Source: Frigididesulfovibrio sp031553235 (lineage in GTDB: Bacteria; Desulfobacterota; Desulfovibrionia; Desulfovibrionales; Desulfovibrionaceae). From it: DNA of 64,000 nucleotides. The stretch covers positions 1 to 64,000 of the forward strand of contig JAVBLS010000048.1 of NCBI GenBank assembly GCA_031553235.1, written 5' to 3'. Both the position numbers and the translations under genes were made by a program. Below the pieces are notes generated by a model. It was not told the DNA's origin, did no database searches, and was given only the letters and a program-made list of their open reading frames with translations. Position 1 is the first letter of the stretch; every line of letters starts with the position of its first letter. Positions 19,769 through 27,445 of this stretch are shown here, one piece after another.

Positions 19769-20593
19769 TTACTTGCTTCCCTCCAGCTTTTTGACGCGCG
19801 AATCTTCCGTAAGAAGCTTCATTTGCTGGATGGCTGCTCTGTTAAGCCTTTGCAGCCGTTCCGGCTGCGTCAGTCCTTCATGAATGAGTAACGCATTCAT
19901 GCTTTCCAGGTTGGAAAGGCACACCAATTGCGCGACATTGGCATAATCGCGCATGTTCCCCTTTTTGTCATGGTTGGCGAGCCGCCACTCCTGGGCTGTC
20001 AGACCGAACAGCGCCATATTGAGCATATCCGCTTCCGAGGCGTAGACGACGTTAATCTGTTGCCGGGTCAGTTCTTGCGGTACAAGGCGTTCTTTGATGG
20101 CGTCCGTGTGGATACGGTAGTTGATCTTTGCCAGATCGCGCCGTAAATCCCAACCGAGTTGCTTTGTCTCTTCGTCTTTGAGCCGCTGGAATTCCTTGAC
20201 GAGGTAGAGCTTGAATTCCGGCGAAATCCACGAGGCAAACTCGAAGGCAATGTCCCGATGCGCGAAAGTGCCGCCATACCGGCCTGATTTGGCGATAATG
20301 CCGACAGCGCTTGTGGCCTCAATCCAGCGCTGTGGAGAAAGGACAAAATAGTTGCTGCCCGCTTCCGCCCTAAACCTCTCGAATTCGAGAGGTTTAAAAT
20401 CCGGATTGCTCAGGCGCTCCCACAAACCGAGAAATTCAATGGTGCTGCGGCTGCGCATCCAGTTGTTAATAATGGCGAAAGGCTCTGCCGCATTGCGGTA
20501 TTTGGCAATGCCGGTCAGCGATATATAATCTTCGCGCTCCCGCACCATCAGGGCGATTTCCGTACCCTGAACATCCATTTTTTGCCGCGTCAT
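19769..20593 (-). CDS. KilA-N domain protein
   Basis: 274 residues from the ATG preceded by TGAGG. The N-terminal 110 residues show the KilA-N pattern: Y-I-S-L-T-G-I-A-K-Y, N-N-W-M-R-S-R-S-T-I-E-F-L, G-G-T-F-A-H-R-D-I-A-F-E-F-A-S-W-I-S-P-E-F-K-L-Y-L. KilA-N is a DNA-binding domain common in phage and island proteins. The C-terminal half is helical with no recognised domain. It lies 110 bp downstream of the integrase in the same direction. Homologues are often annotated as phage antirepressor-like or DNA-binding proteins; the function here is unknown. Confidence 0.8.
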   Translation of the reverse strand: MTRQKMDVQGTEIALMVREREDYISLTGIAKYRNAAEPFAIINNWMRSRSTIEFLGLWERLSNPDFKPLEFERFRAEAGSNYFVLSPQRWIEATSAVGIIAKSGRYGGTFAHRDIAFEFASWISPEFKLYLVKEFQRLKDEETKQLGWDLRRDLAKINYRIHTDAIKERLVPQELTRQQINVVYASEADMLNMALFGLTAQEWRLANHDKKGNMRDYANVAQLVCLSNLESMNALLIHEGLTQPERLQRLNRAAIQQMKLLTEDSRVKKLEGSK

Positions 20594-20703
20594 TGCAACC
20601 TCATGTGTGTATAGATAAACTCCATGCAAGTATGCCGGAAGTCTCCCGCAAAAGCAAAATATGTTGCGCCGGGAGGCAGAATATTGGAGGCCATGCGTCC
20701 GCT

Positions 20704-21909
20704 TTACCCTTCCGCTTTTACCTGTTCCCGTACCCCGTCCAAAAAATCGCTCCACTCCTGCATCATCTTCCGGCGTTCCGGCAAATATTCCGCGTAATTG
20801 TACGCCGCCCGGACGCTGTTGCTCTCCGAGTGGGCAAGCTGGCGCTCTATCCAGTCACGGTTATATCCCAACTCGTTGAGCAGGGTCGAAGCCATTGAGC
20901 GGAAACCGTGAAAGGTCAGTTCCCCTTTGGCGTAGCCGAGGCGCCGCAAGGCGCGTAGAGGCGTAGTGGTTTGCAGATGGGGCGCGTCCCCGTCCCCTCG
21001 TGCGGCGGGGAAGACGTACCGCTCACCGCCGGATACCGCTCGCAATTCCTCCAGAATCGCCAGAGCTTGACGGGAAAGCGGAACGATATGCATCTGCTTC
21101 ATTTTCATTTTTGAGGCCGGTATGCGCCATTCGGCGGCCTTGAAATCGAACTCCTCCCATTCGGCCTTGACCAGTTCCCCAACCCGGACGAAGACCAGGG
21201 GCGCGATACGCAAGGCGCGGGATACGAAAAAGTTACCCCCGTAAGCGTCTATCTTGCGAAGCAGCTCGCCTACGGCGGCGGGGTCGGTGATGGCCGCGCA
21301 GTGACCTCTGGGCGCCGGGGCAAACGCGCCGCGCAAATCGGCGGCAACGTCCCGCTCGGCCCTGCCGGTGATGATGGCGTAGCGGAATATCCGCCCGCAC
21401 TCCCGCAAGGCCAGATGGACAACCGAAAGGGCATCCCGCTCTTCGCCGCGCCGCAGCACTCCCAAAAGTTCCCTGGCGGTGATGCCACCTATGGGGCGTT
21501 TGCCGATGTACGGGAAGATATTCTTTTCAAGACGTTGCATCATGTAACGCCTGTAGGCGGGAGTCCACGAGGCCGAATATCTGCCGAACCACTCGCGCGC
21601 GACCACTTCAAAGGAGTTGAGAGCCGCTTCCGCCGCCGAGGCTTTGGCCTCGCGCTTCGCGCCGCTGGGGTCGATATTGGCGAGAAGTTGTTTTTTCGCC
21701 TCTTCCCGCTTGTCCCTCGCCGCGCGCAGTCCGACAGTTGGATACGGGCCGATGGACAGAAGTTTTTGCTTTCCGGCGAAACGGTAGGCCATGCGCCATG
21801 ATTTTTTGCCGGTAGGCGTGACGTACAGGAACAGCCCGCCGCCGTCCGAGTGTTTTTGCACCTTGCCGTTGCCATTCACCCGCCGTATAAAGGTGTCCGT
21901 CAGTTTCAT
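20704..21909 (-). CDS. int: P4-type tyrosine recombinase (integrase)
   Basis: 401 residues. The N-terminus K-L-T-D-T-F-I-R-R-V, with S-D-G-G-G-L-F-L-Y-V-T-P-T-G-K-K-S-W, is the arm-type DNA-binding domain of P4/DUF4102 integrases. The C-terminal catalytic part has T-F-H-G-F-R-S-M-A-S-T (His and Arg), a later A-H-S-E-S-N-S-V, and Y-N-Y-A-E-Y with the nucleophilic tyrosine. It should catalyse integration and excision of the island. It reads away from cysE, so the attachment region is expected just upstream of its start, where repeated TACCAACA motifs occur. Confidence 0.93.
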   Translation of the reverse strand: MKLTDTFIRRVNGNGKVQKHSDGGGLFLYVTPTGKKSWRMAYRFAGKQKLLSIGPYPTVGLRAARDKREEAKKQLLANIDPSGAKREAKASAAEAALNSFEVVAREWFGRYSASWTPAYRRYMMQRLEKNIFPYIGKRPIGGITARELLGVLRRGEERDALSVVHLALRECGRIFRYAIITGRAERDVAADLRGAFAPAPRGHCAAITDPAAVGELLRKIDAYGGNFFVSRALRIAPLVFVRVGELVKAEWEEFDFKAAEWRIPASKMKMKQMHIVPLSRQALAILEELRAVSGGERYVFPAARGDGDAPHLQTTTPLRALRRLGYAKGELTFHGFRSMASTLLNELGYNRDWIERQLAHSESNSVRAAYNYAEYLPERRKMMQEWSDFLDGVREQVKAEG

Positions 21910-21919
21910 CTGGCTTGCT

Positions 21920-22130
21920 CCCTGTTGGTACGGTTTGGTACGTCAGACCGGAGCACTACCAACATTTTACGCATTTTCCTTGCGATTCAAAGGATTTGCG
22001 TAAAAAAGGCATTCCCGTTCCGGTGTGCTCTTCCTTATTTTTCCAGGGTGGGCTACAATTCGCCATGTCTGGAAAAACAAGACAATCACCAGAACGGGAA
22101 TATCAAAAACCTACCAACAGGTCTACCAAC
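21920..22130. repeat. Repeated TACCAACA motifs and nested inverted repeats beside the integrase
   Basis: TACCAACA occurs four times in about 210 bp: once inverted (CCTGTTGGTA at 21921-21930), then at about 21957, 22112 and 22124, the last two as tandem CTACCAACAG copies 12 bp apart. Between them lie nested inverted repeats: an outer 15-bp pair (22011-22025 with 22087-22101, one mismatch) and an inner 12-bp pair (22035-22046 with 22069-22080, one mismatch). They may be integrase arm-type sites around an attachment core. Confidence 0.5.
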
Positions 22131-22300
22131 AGACTTTGCGGATTTCAGGGCTTTTTACTGGACTTAAAACGGAAATAATTTCCGGTTAATTTATTGAAAT
22201 TACACGCTAACTAAACAACGCAAGACTATCTGAAATTGATTGCCTGATTATCAAAGTGAAAATGCTCTAAGCACAGCAAGCAGCAATAAGGAACGAGAGT

Positions 22301-23236
22301 ATGAACCCTTTCCAGATCCTTCACGGCATGCCGCAACTTGACCGCATCACCGAGGAATTATGCAAGCCCTCGGAGTATCAGGCGATCATGTACAAGTCCC
22401 TGTCCGAATCGCCCATGCCTTCTTTGGAGCAACTCGGCGAGATCGTCGAGCGCCTGCGCGCGGCCTTGTTCCCCGGCTACTACGGACATACCCGTATCGC
22501 TCCGGAATCGTTGCGCTACCATCTGGCGGCCAACCTCGACTCGATCTTCCGCCTGCTCAAGGAGCAGATTCGCCGGGGTCTGTGTTTCACCTGCATCGGC
22601 CAGGGGGACAGTTGCGCTTCCTGCTCGCGCGAGGCCGAAGAGAAATCGGCCGGCTTCATGGTAGCGCTGCCGCGCATTCGGGATCTTCTGGCAAGCGACG
22701 TCAAGGCCGCCTACGAAGGCGACCCGGCGGCCAAAAGCCCGGGCGAGGCCATTTTCTGCTACCCTTCGATCACGGCCATGATCAACCACCGCATCGCCCA
22801 TGAGCTGTATCGGCTGGAGGTGCCGCTGATTCCTCGAATCATCAGCGAGATGGCCCATTCGCGCACGGGCATCGACATCCACCCCGGGGCGCAGATCGGC
22901 GAGGAGTTCTTCATCGACCACGGTACCGGCGTGGTCATCGGCGAGACCTGCATCATCGGCAAGGGCTGCCGGCTGTACCAGGGCGTGACCCTGGGCGCGC
23001 TCTCCTTCACCAAGGACGAGAGCGGCATGCTGGTCAAGGGCAATCCGCGCCACCCCATCCTGGAAGACCGGGTCACGGTCTACGCCGGGGCCACCATCCT
23101 CGGCCGGATCAGCATCGGTGCGGACAGCATCATCGGCGGCAACGTCTGGTTGACCCACGCCGTGCCGCCGGGCTCGCGCATCGTGCAGCAGCGCGGGACC
23201 AAGCCGGATACCAAGGAGAAGATGGTCGGAGAATAA
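22301..23236 (+). CDS. cysE: Serine O-acetyltransferase
   Basis: 311 residues, the long EpsC/SAT form. It acetylates serine with acetyl-CoA to give O-acetylserine for CysK. The helical N-terminal part (about 1-180) contains a four-Cys segment (C-F-T-C-I-G-Q-G-D-S-C-A-S-C). The C-terminal half is a left-handed beta-helix with H-P-G-A-Q-I-G, the catalytic His in D-H-G-T-G-V-V-I-G-E-T, and G-V-T-L-G. The start has AAGGAACGAGAGT upstream. The gene was probably next to cysK before the island inserted. Confidence 0.93.
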   Translation: MNPFQILHGMPQLDRITEELCKPSEYQAIMYKSLSESPMPSLEQLGEIVERLRAALFPGYYGHTRIAPESLRYHLAANLDSIFRLLKEQIRRGLCFTCIGQGDSCASCSREAEEKSAGFMVALPRIRDLLASDVKAAYEGDPAAKSPGEAIFCYPSITAMINHRIAHELYRLEVPLIPRIISEMAHSRTGIDIHPGAQIGEEFFIDHGTGVVIGETCIIGKGCRLYQGVTLGALSFTKDESGMLVKGNPRHPILEDRVTVYAGATILGRISIGADSIIGGNVWLTHAVPPGSRIVQQRGTKPDTKEKMVGE

Positions 23237-23254
23237 GCGCGCCTGCGGGCGCGC
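23237..23254. terminator. Hairpin between convergent cysE and EIIC-EAL genes
   Basis: A perfect 7-bp stem GCGCGCC/GGCGCGC with loop TGCG begins right after the cysE stop. It lacks a strong T-run, so termination is uncertain. Confidence 0.4.
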
Positions 23255-23289
23255 TTGTAAGAAGGTAGGGCCAGAGGCGGCTCTTTTTA

Positions 23290-25503
23290 TTACTCCATGC
23301 AGGTCAGCGGCGGGGTGATATTGGGGCCGTAAGCCTTGTGGGTTTGCCGGGCGAAGTCGAAGAACTCTTCGGCGTGCAGGGGCGGACTGTAGAAATAGCC
23401 CTGGATGTTCGAGCAGCCCAGGGAGCGCAGTTTCAACAGGTGTTTTTCGTCCTCGACGAATTCCGCGATCAATTGAATGCCCAGGCTGCGGCAGAGTTCC
23501 GAAACGGACAGGATGATTTCACAGCTGCTGCGGCTGGCCATGACGTCGCGGCTGAGCAAGGCATCAAGCTTGAGTGAGGCCACCGGGAATTTCTTCAAGT
23601 ATGTCAGCGAGCTGTGCCCCATACCGAAGTCGTCGATGGCCAGCTTGATCCGCCGGCGATCCAGTTCGGCCAGAACCTCGCTTTTCAAGGCCTCTGAGGT
23701 CAGGGCCACAGACTCGGTCACTTCCAGCTTGAGAAACTCCACAGGCACGTTGTAACGCTTGAGCATTTCTTCAATGCGGTCGGGCAGGTTCTTGTCGGCG
23801 AGTTGCCGGGCCGAAAGGTTCACCGACATGACCAGCGGCCCGATGCCCGCCTTGCGCCACGCGCTCAAGGTGGCGATGCTCTGTTCCAGGCTCCACATGC
23901 CAAGGTTCTTGATAAAGCCGGTTTCTTCGGCCAGGGAGACAAAGACCGGTGGCGGGATGAAGCCGAGAGTGGGATGTTGCCAACGCAACAGGCTCTCGAC
24001 GCCGTAGACCTTGCCGGTGTCGCTGTTCACCTGGGGCTGGTAGCGCAGGAAAAATTCCGAACGTCGCAGGGCTGAACGCATGTCCGCGGCCAGTCCGGCG
24101 GCCAGGCCGCCCACGGGGCCGGATTGAGACAGCAGGCGTGGCCCCGATTCCTGACCGTCGCCTTCAACGGCGATACGCATGAGCTTATGATAGACTTCGG
24201 TGAATCGCCGTCCTTTAAGGTGGTTGTCCAGGGACACGAAGGGGCTGTACACGGCCACGGCCACGGCCAGGTTCACTGCCTGCAGGACGGCACCGCGCCA
24301 CGATTCTGTGGCCAGCCAGGCGTTGGCGCCCACGGGGATGTTCCAGGCCACCTCGTGCACAGTGAGAGGCACCAGGCCGAACTTCAGGGCCAGAAAGGCA
24401 ATGACCGTATTCAGCAGCGGCACCAGGACGAAGGGAATCAGGAAGACCGGGTTCAGGACCACGGGCAGGCCGAAAAGCAGAATTTCATTGATGTTGAAGA
24501 TCGAGGGCAGAATGGAGATGCGGGCGATCTTCCGGGTGCTCTGGTCGTTGTGCTGCAGCAGACAAGCGATGAGCAGTCCCAGGGTGGAGCCGGCCCCTCC
24601 CATGGAGGTGTAGCAATCGAAAAAGGGTTTGGTGAAAATCGTGGTCAGGGCGACGTTTTCCCGCGCGCGGTAGAGTAGATCGCCCCCACCGACCATGATG
24701 TTGTTCTGGATGGCCGGTACATAAATTTCGGTCATGATAGGCTCAAGCACGTTGGAGCCATGGACGCCCATGAACCAGAGCAAGTGCCGGGCAAAGCCGT
24801 AGATGGTTGCCGTACTGAGGTGGTCGCCGCCCATGTTCTGAAAGGGCAGGTAGAGCAGGTGATAGATGGTGCTGTTGATGTCGCCGGCGCCGAAAAGTTT
24901 AAAAACGGTTTTGGCGCCGGCAAAGAGCAGAATGGTCAGCACAGCCGGGAGCAGGGCGCTCATGGCCCTGGACATGGACATGCTCCCGGCGCCGGCATAG
25001 AAGCTTATGCGCAGGAACGACAGGCGCATCAGCCCTCGAAGCACGGCTGAAGAGGCCAGGGCCGTGGCAATGGCCGTGAGCAGCCCGTGCACCCCGAGCC
25101 AGCGCAGCAACAGTGCTCCTTCGCGGGTCGGCTCAAGGGTGGCCACCACGCAACTTAAGGTAATCAGCGAGGCGATGGAAGGCGGAATGCGGTCCAGCGG
25201 GTGCTTGTCGTTGTAGTCTTCCGCCAGGCTGTGCCCGATGGAAAGGGCCATGACCACCGAAAGCACGCCAAAGGTGCCGAGATAAATGTATTCGCCGGTC
25301 AGCCGCCACTCGGCGCCGAACAGATCGTTCATGGTCCGCTGGTAGGCGGGCAGGGGGAAACTGTTGACCAGAACGGCCAACGTGCCGGCCACGATCACCG
25401 GCAACGCAAGGGTCAGACCTTCGCGGACCGCCGTGATATAGGGGGTGTTCAGGACGCCGGCCATGCGGCGAATTAAGGCGTTTTCATGTCGTTTGTACAA
25501 CAT
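23290..25503 (-). CDS. PTS EIIC-like transporter domain fused to an EAL phosphodiesterase
   Basis: 737 residues. Residues about 1-440 are a polytopic module like the lactose/cellobiose EIIC (CelB) family, with N-terminal L-T-L-A-L-P-V-I-V-A-G-T and G-G-A-G-S-T-L-G and the late N-I-N-E-I-L-L-F-G-L-P signature. Residues about 490-735 are an EAL domain: G-V-E-S-L-L-R-W (E kept, A changed to S), V-N-L-S, L-E-V-T-E-S, D-D-F-G-M-G, K-L-D and a late Q-G-Y. The metal and catalytic residues I can identify are present, so c-di-GMP hydrolysis is plausible. No EIIA or EIIB is nearby. The EIIC part may act as a sugar sensor; that is inference. Confidence 0.85.
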   Translation of the reverse strand: MLYKRHENALIRRMAGVLNTPYITAVREGLTLALPVIVAGTLAVLVNSFPLPAYQRTMNDLFGAEWRLTGEYIYLGTFGVLSVVMALSIGHSLAEDYNDKHPLDRIPPSIASLITLSCVVATLEPTREGALLLRWLGVHGLLTAIATALASSAVLRGLMRLSFLRISFYAGAGSMSMSRAMSALLPAVLTILLFAGAKTVFKLFGAGDINSTIYHLLYLPFQNMGGDHLSTATIYGFARHLLWFMGVHGSNVLEPIMTEIYVPAIQNNIMVGGGDLLYRARENVALTTIFTKPFFDCYTSMGGAGSTLGLLIACLLQHNDQSTRKIARISILPSIFNINEILLFGLPVVLNPVFLIPFVLVPLLNTVIAFLALKFGLVPLTVHEVAWNIPVGANAWLATESWRGAVLQAVNLAVAVAVYSPFVSLDNHLKGRRFTEVYHKLMRIAVEGDGQESGPRLLSQSGPVGGLAAGLAADMRSALRRSEFFLRYQPQVNSDTGKVYGVESLLRWQHPTLGFIPPPVFVSLAEETGFIKNLGMWSLEQSIATLSAWRKAGIGPLVMSVNLSARQLADKNLPDRIEEMLKRYNVPVEFLKLEVTESVALTSEALKSEVLAELDRRRIKLAIDDFGMGHSSLTYLKKFPVASLKLDALLSRDVMASRSSCEIILSVSELCRSLGIQLIAEFVEDEKHLLKLRSLGCSNIQGYFYSPPLHAEEFFDFARQTHKAYGPNITPPLTCME

Positions 25504-25656
25504 CGTATTTTAAACCGGAGCGGAAGATTCAGTGTTCGTATTACCAGAGATAATACTGTTTTTACGTTTTACCAGTTATAATTATGCTTTTTCTTTTTAA
25601 AAAAAGGTGACTTTCCTATTCAGGCATCGCCGTATGAAATGCGTTGCCGCGCGACA

Positions 25657-25685
25657 TTGACAGAGCAGGCGCGGCGCGCTAAGGG
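25657..25685 (+). promoter_or_regulatory. Candidate adk promoter
   Basis: TTGACA is followed after 17 bases by TAAGGG, about 30 bp before the adk start. The -35 is perfect and the -10 is weak. Confidence 0.4.
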
Positions 25686-25714
25686 CTTGTGAACAATTTA
25701 ACGAGGAGGATGTC

Positions 25715-26386
25715 GTGAATATTCTGATCTTCGGCCCCAACGGCAGCGGCAAGGGTACCCAAGGTGCTCTGGTTAAGCAGAGATACAACTTGGCTCACAT
25801 CGAGTCGGGCGCCATTTTCCGTGAGCACATCGGCGGCGGCACCGAACTCGGTAAAAAGGCCAAGGAATACATTGACCGCGGCGATCTGGTGCCCGACGGC
25901 ATCACCATCCCCATGGTGCTGGAAACCCTGAAGACCAAAGGCGCCGCCGGTTGGCTGCTGGACGGCTTTCCGCGCAACATGGTCCAGGCCCAGAAGCTGT
26001 GGGAGGCCTTGCAGGCCGCGGGCATGAAGTTGGATTATGTGATCGAGATCCTCCTGCCGCGCGAAACGGCCAAGAACCGGATCATGGGCCGGCGCCTGTG
26101 CAAGAACGACAACAACCACCCGAACAACATTTTCATCGACGCCATCAAGCCCAACGGCGACAAATGCCGGGTCTGCGGCGGCGATCTTTCCGCCCGCTCG
26201 GACGACCAGGATGAGACCGCCATCAACAAGCGCCATGACATCTACTACGACACCAGGACCGGCACCCTGGCAGCCGCCTATTTTTATAAGGATCTGGCCG
26301 CCAAGGGGCAGACCAAATATATTGAACTGAACGGCGAAGGCTCCATCGACTCGATTAAGGATACTCTGCTCAAGCAACTTGCTTAG
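25715..26386 (+). CDS. adk: Adenylate kinase with metal-binding LID
   Basis: 223 residues. Interconverts ATP + AMP and 2 ADP. P-loop G-P-N-G-S-G-K-G-T, AMP site L-L-D-G-F-P-R. The long LID contains Cys129, His135, Cys151 and Cys154, the same spacing as the Zn/Co/Fe-binding site described for the Desulfovibrio gigas enzyme, instead of the four-Cys site of Gram-positive enzymes. The start follows GAGGAGG. The stop codon TAG is the first base triplet of a dispersed repeat. Confidence 0.95.
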   Translation: MNILIFGPNGSGKGTQGALVKQRYNLAHIESGAIFREHIGGGTELGKKAKEYIDRGDLVPDGITIPMVLETLKTKGAAGWLLDGFPRNMVQAQKLWEALQAAGMKLDYVIEILLPRETAKNRIMGRRLCKNDNNHPNNIFIDAIKPNGDKCRVCGGDLSARSDDQDETAINKRHDIYYDTRTGTLAAAYFYKDLAAKGQTKYIELNGEGSIDSIKDTLLKQLA

Positions 26387-26501
26387 AGCAGTTTACGCTT
26401 CAAGTAGTCGCTTAACGGCGGGCAAAGCCCGCCTACGCCTATTTGGCGGCAAGGATTTGCCGACAAATCCTTGCGGGCATTTCAAGCGTGAAATGCTCTA
26501 A
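26383..26501. repeat. Dispersed palindromic repeat, long form (copy 2, reference copy)
   Basis: A 119-bp element with imperfect inverted ends (TTAGAGCAGTTTACGCTT against the complement of AAGCGTGAAATGCTCTAA). Inside are a 7-bp hairpin GGCGGGC-AAA-GCCCGCC (26417-26433), a 10-bp hairpin GCAAGGATTT/AAATCCTTGC (26449-26473) and a terminal hairpin GCATTTCA/TGAAATGC (26477-26496). It provides the adk stop codon. Confidence 0.75.
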
Positions 26502-26522
26502 AACGACACGGTAATCGGTCTG

Positions 26523-26548
26523 AGGGGGCGAAAGCCCCCCCTTTTTTG
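26523..26548 (+). terminator. Rho-independent terminator after adk
   Basis: Stem GGGGGC/GCCCCC with a GAAA loop followed by CTTTTTT. Confidence 0.85.
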
Positions 26549-26569
26549 TTGCCTGCCGGCAATTTTCTG

Positions 26570-26598
26570 TTGACAGAGGTGGGTGAAAAGACTACACA
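26570..26598 (+). promoter_or_regulatory. Sigma-70-type promoter of rpsT
   Basis: TTGACA, 17-bp spacer, TACACA, about 90 bp before the rpsT start codon and directly after the adk terminator. Confidence 0.65.
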
Positions 26599-26687
26599 AG
26601 GCGCTTGACATTCACCGGCTCCTTCCCTCCCGTGAACGGAAGGCCCCGTAAAATTTCGCAATGACAGGAAAATTTCGGAGGAATCCC

Positions 26688-26957
26688 TTGGCCAACCATA
26701 AGTCTGCCGTCAAGCGTCACAAGCAGAGCCTGAAAAAGGCCGCCCGCAACCGTTCCGCCCGCACCCGCGTGAAAAACGTGGTCAAGGCCGTGCGTCTCGC
26801 CATCTCGGAAAACGATCCCGCCAAGGCTTCCGAAGCCCTGGCCAAAGCGACGGCGGTGCTGGACAAGACCGCCGGCAAAGGTGTGATCCACTGGAAAAAC
26901 GCCGCCCGCAAAGTTTCGCGCCTGACCAAGGCTGTAAACGCCGCCAAGACTCAGTAA
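26688..26957 (+). CDS. rpsT: 30S ribosomal protein S20
   Basis: 89 residues starting with TTG: the protein then begins (M)-A-N-H-K-S-A-V-K-R-H as all S20 proteins do, and GGAGG lies six bases upstream. An ATG nine codons earlier precedes the ribosome binding site and is rejected. Very Lys/Arg/Ala-rich, helical, with the family's K-N-A-A-R-K-V-S-R-L end. It binds 16S rRNA early in 30S assembly. It has its own promoter and terminator. The TTG start may limit its translation, as a non-ATG start does for S20 in E. coli. Confidence 0.96.
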   Translation: MANHKSAVKRHKQSLKKAARNRSARTRVKNVVKAVRLAISENDPAKASEALAKATAVLDKTAGKGVIHWKNAARKVSRLTKAVNAAKTQ

Positions 26958-26981
26958 ATTTTTCTTCTCCGTTTTTTTCCG

Positions 26982-27014
26982 AACGGGGCGCTCGCAAGGG
27001 CGCCCCGTTTTCGT
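26982..27014 (+). terminator. Rho-independent terminator after rpsT
   Basis: A 10-bp stem AACGGGGCGC/GCGCCCCGTT followed by TTTC. Confidence 0.85.
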
Positions 27015-27043
27015 ATGCTTACAGCTATGGTTACGTTATCAAA

Positions 27044-27445
27044 ACTCCTTTGATTTGTTGAAGAAATCTTGCGGTCTGGCAACTGCAAGTCGACAAATCA
27101 AAAGGAGGTCACAATGGGTGACGCCAAAAGTTTAGCCCACACCAAGCGGAACTGCAAATATCACATAGTGTTTGCGCCCAAATATCGCCGGCAGGTTTTT
27201 TACGGTGAGACGAAGCGGGCGGTTGGAGAAATACTGCGCAAGCTGTGCGAATGGAAGGATGTGTTAGAGCAGGACAAGCCCGGCGACCAGTTGTCCCTTC
27301 CATACCCTGGAAGCCCGTTTACGGGCCGCAAGTGACAGATATGCAGATGCCGGATCAAATATGCGCCTGCTGGGGCGCTGCTGGTGGTAAAGCCTTACAG
27401 GCGCATAGGAAATACCCCCGGCTATGCCGGGGGATTTTTGCCGGC
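27044..27445 (+). mobile_element. Internally deleted IS200/IS605-type insertion sequence
   Basis: The left end has an inverted repeat (CTCCTTTGATTTGT at about 27045-27058 with ACAAATCAAAAGGAG at 27095-27109) that would sequester the transposase ribosome binding site, as known for IS200. The transposase is cut after about 50 codons. The right end keeps a perfect hairpin CCCCCGGC-TAT-GCCGGGGG (27415-27433), the usual IS200 terminal structure. An inner pair ATGCGCCTG/CAGGCGCAT (27361-27369, 27398-27406) is also kept. The element is too short to be functional. Confidence 0.75.
27115..27335 (+). pseudogene. tnpA: Truncated IS200-type transposase TnpA
   Basis: Starts with M-G-D-A-K-S-L-A-H-T-K-R-N-C-K-Y-H-I-V-F-A-P-K-Y after AAAGGAGGT. 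This is the N-terminus of Y1 (HUH) transposases. The match ends after R-K-L-C-E-W-K at about 27258; the HUH motif and catalytic tyrosine are missing and the following codons are unrelated. TTAGAGCA, the end motif of the dispersed repeat family, occurs near the break (27263-27270). It cannot transpose by itself. Confidence 0.8.

Noticed and set aside
21910..22300. tRNA or tmRNA gene as the integrase target
   Set aside because: No cloverleaf or conserved T-loop sequence could be found on either strand.
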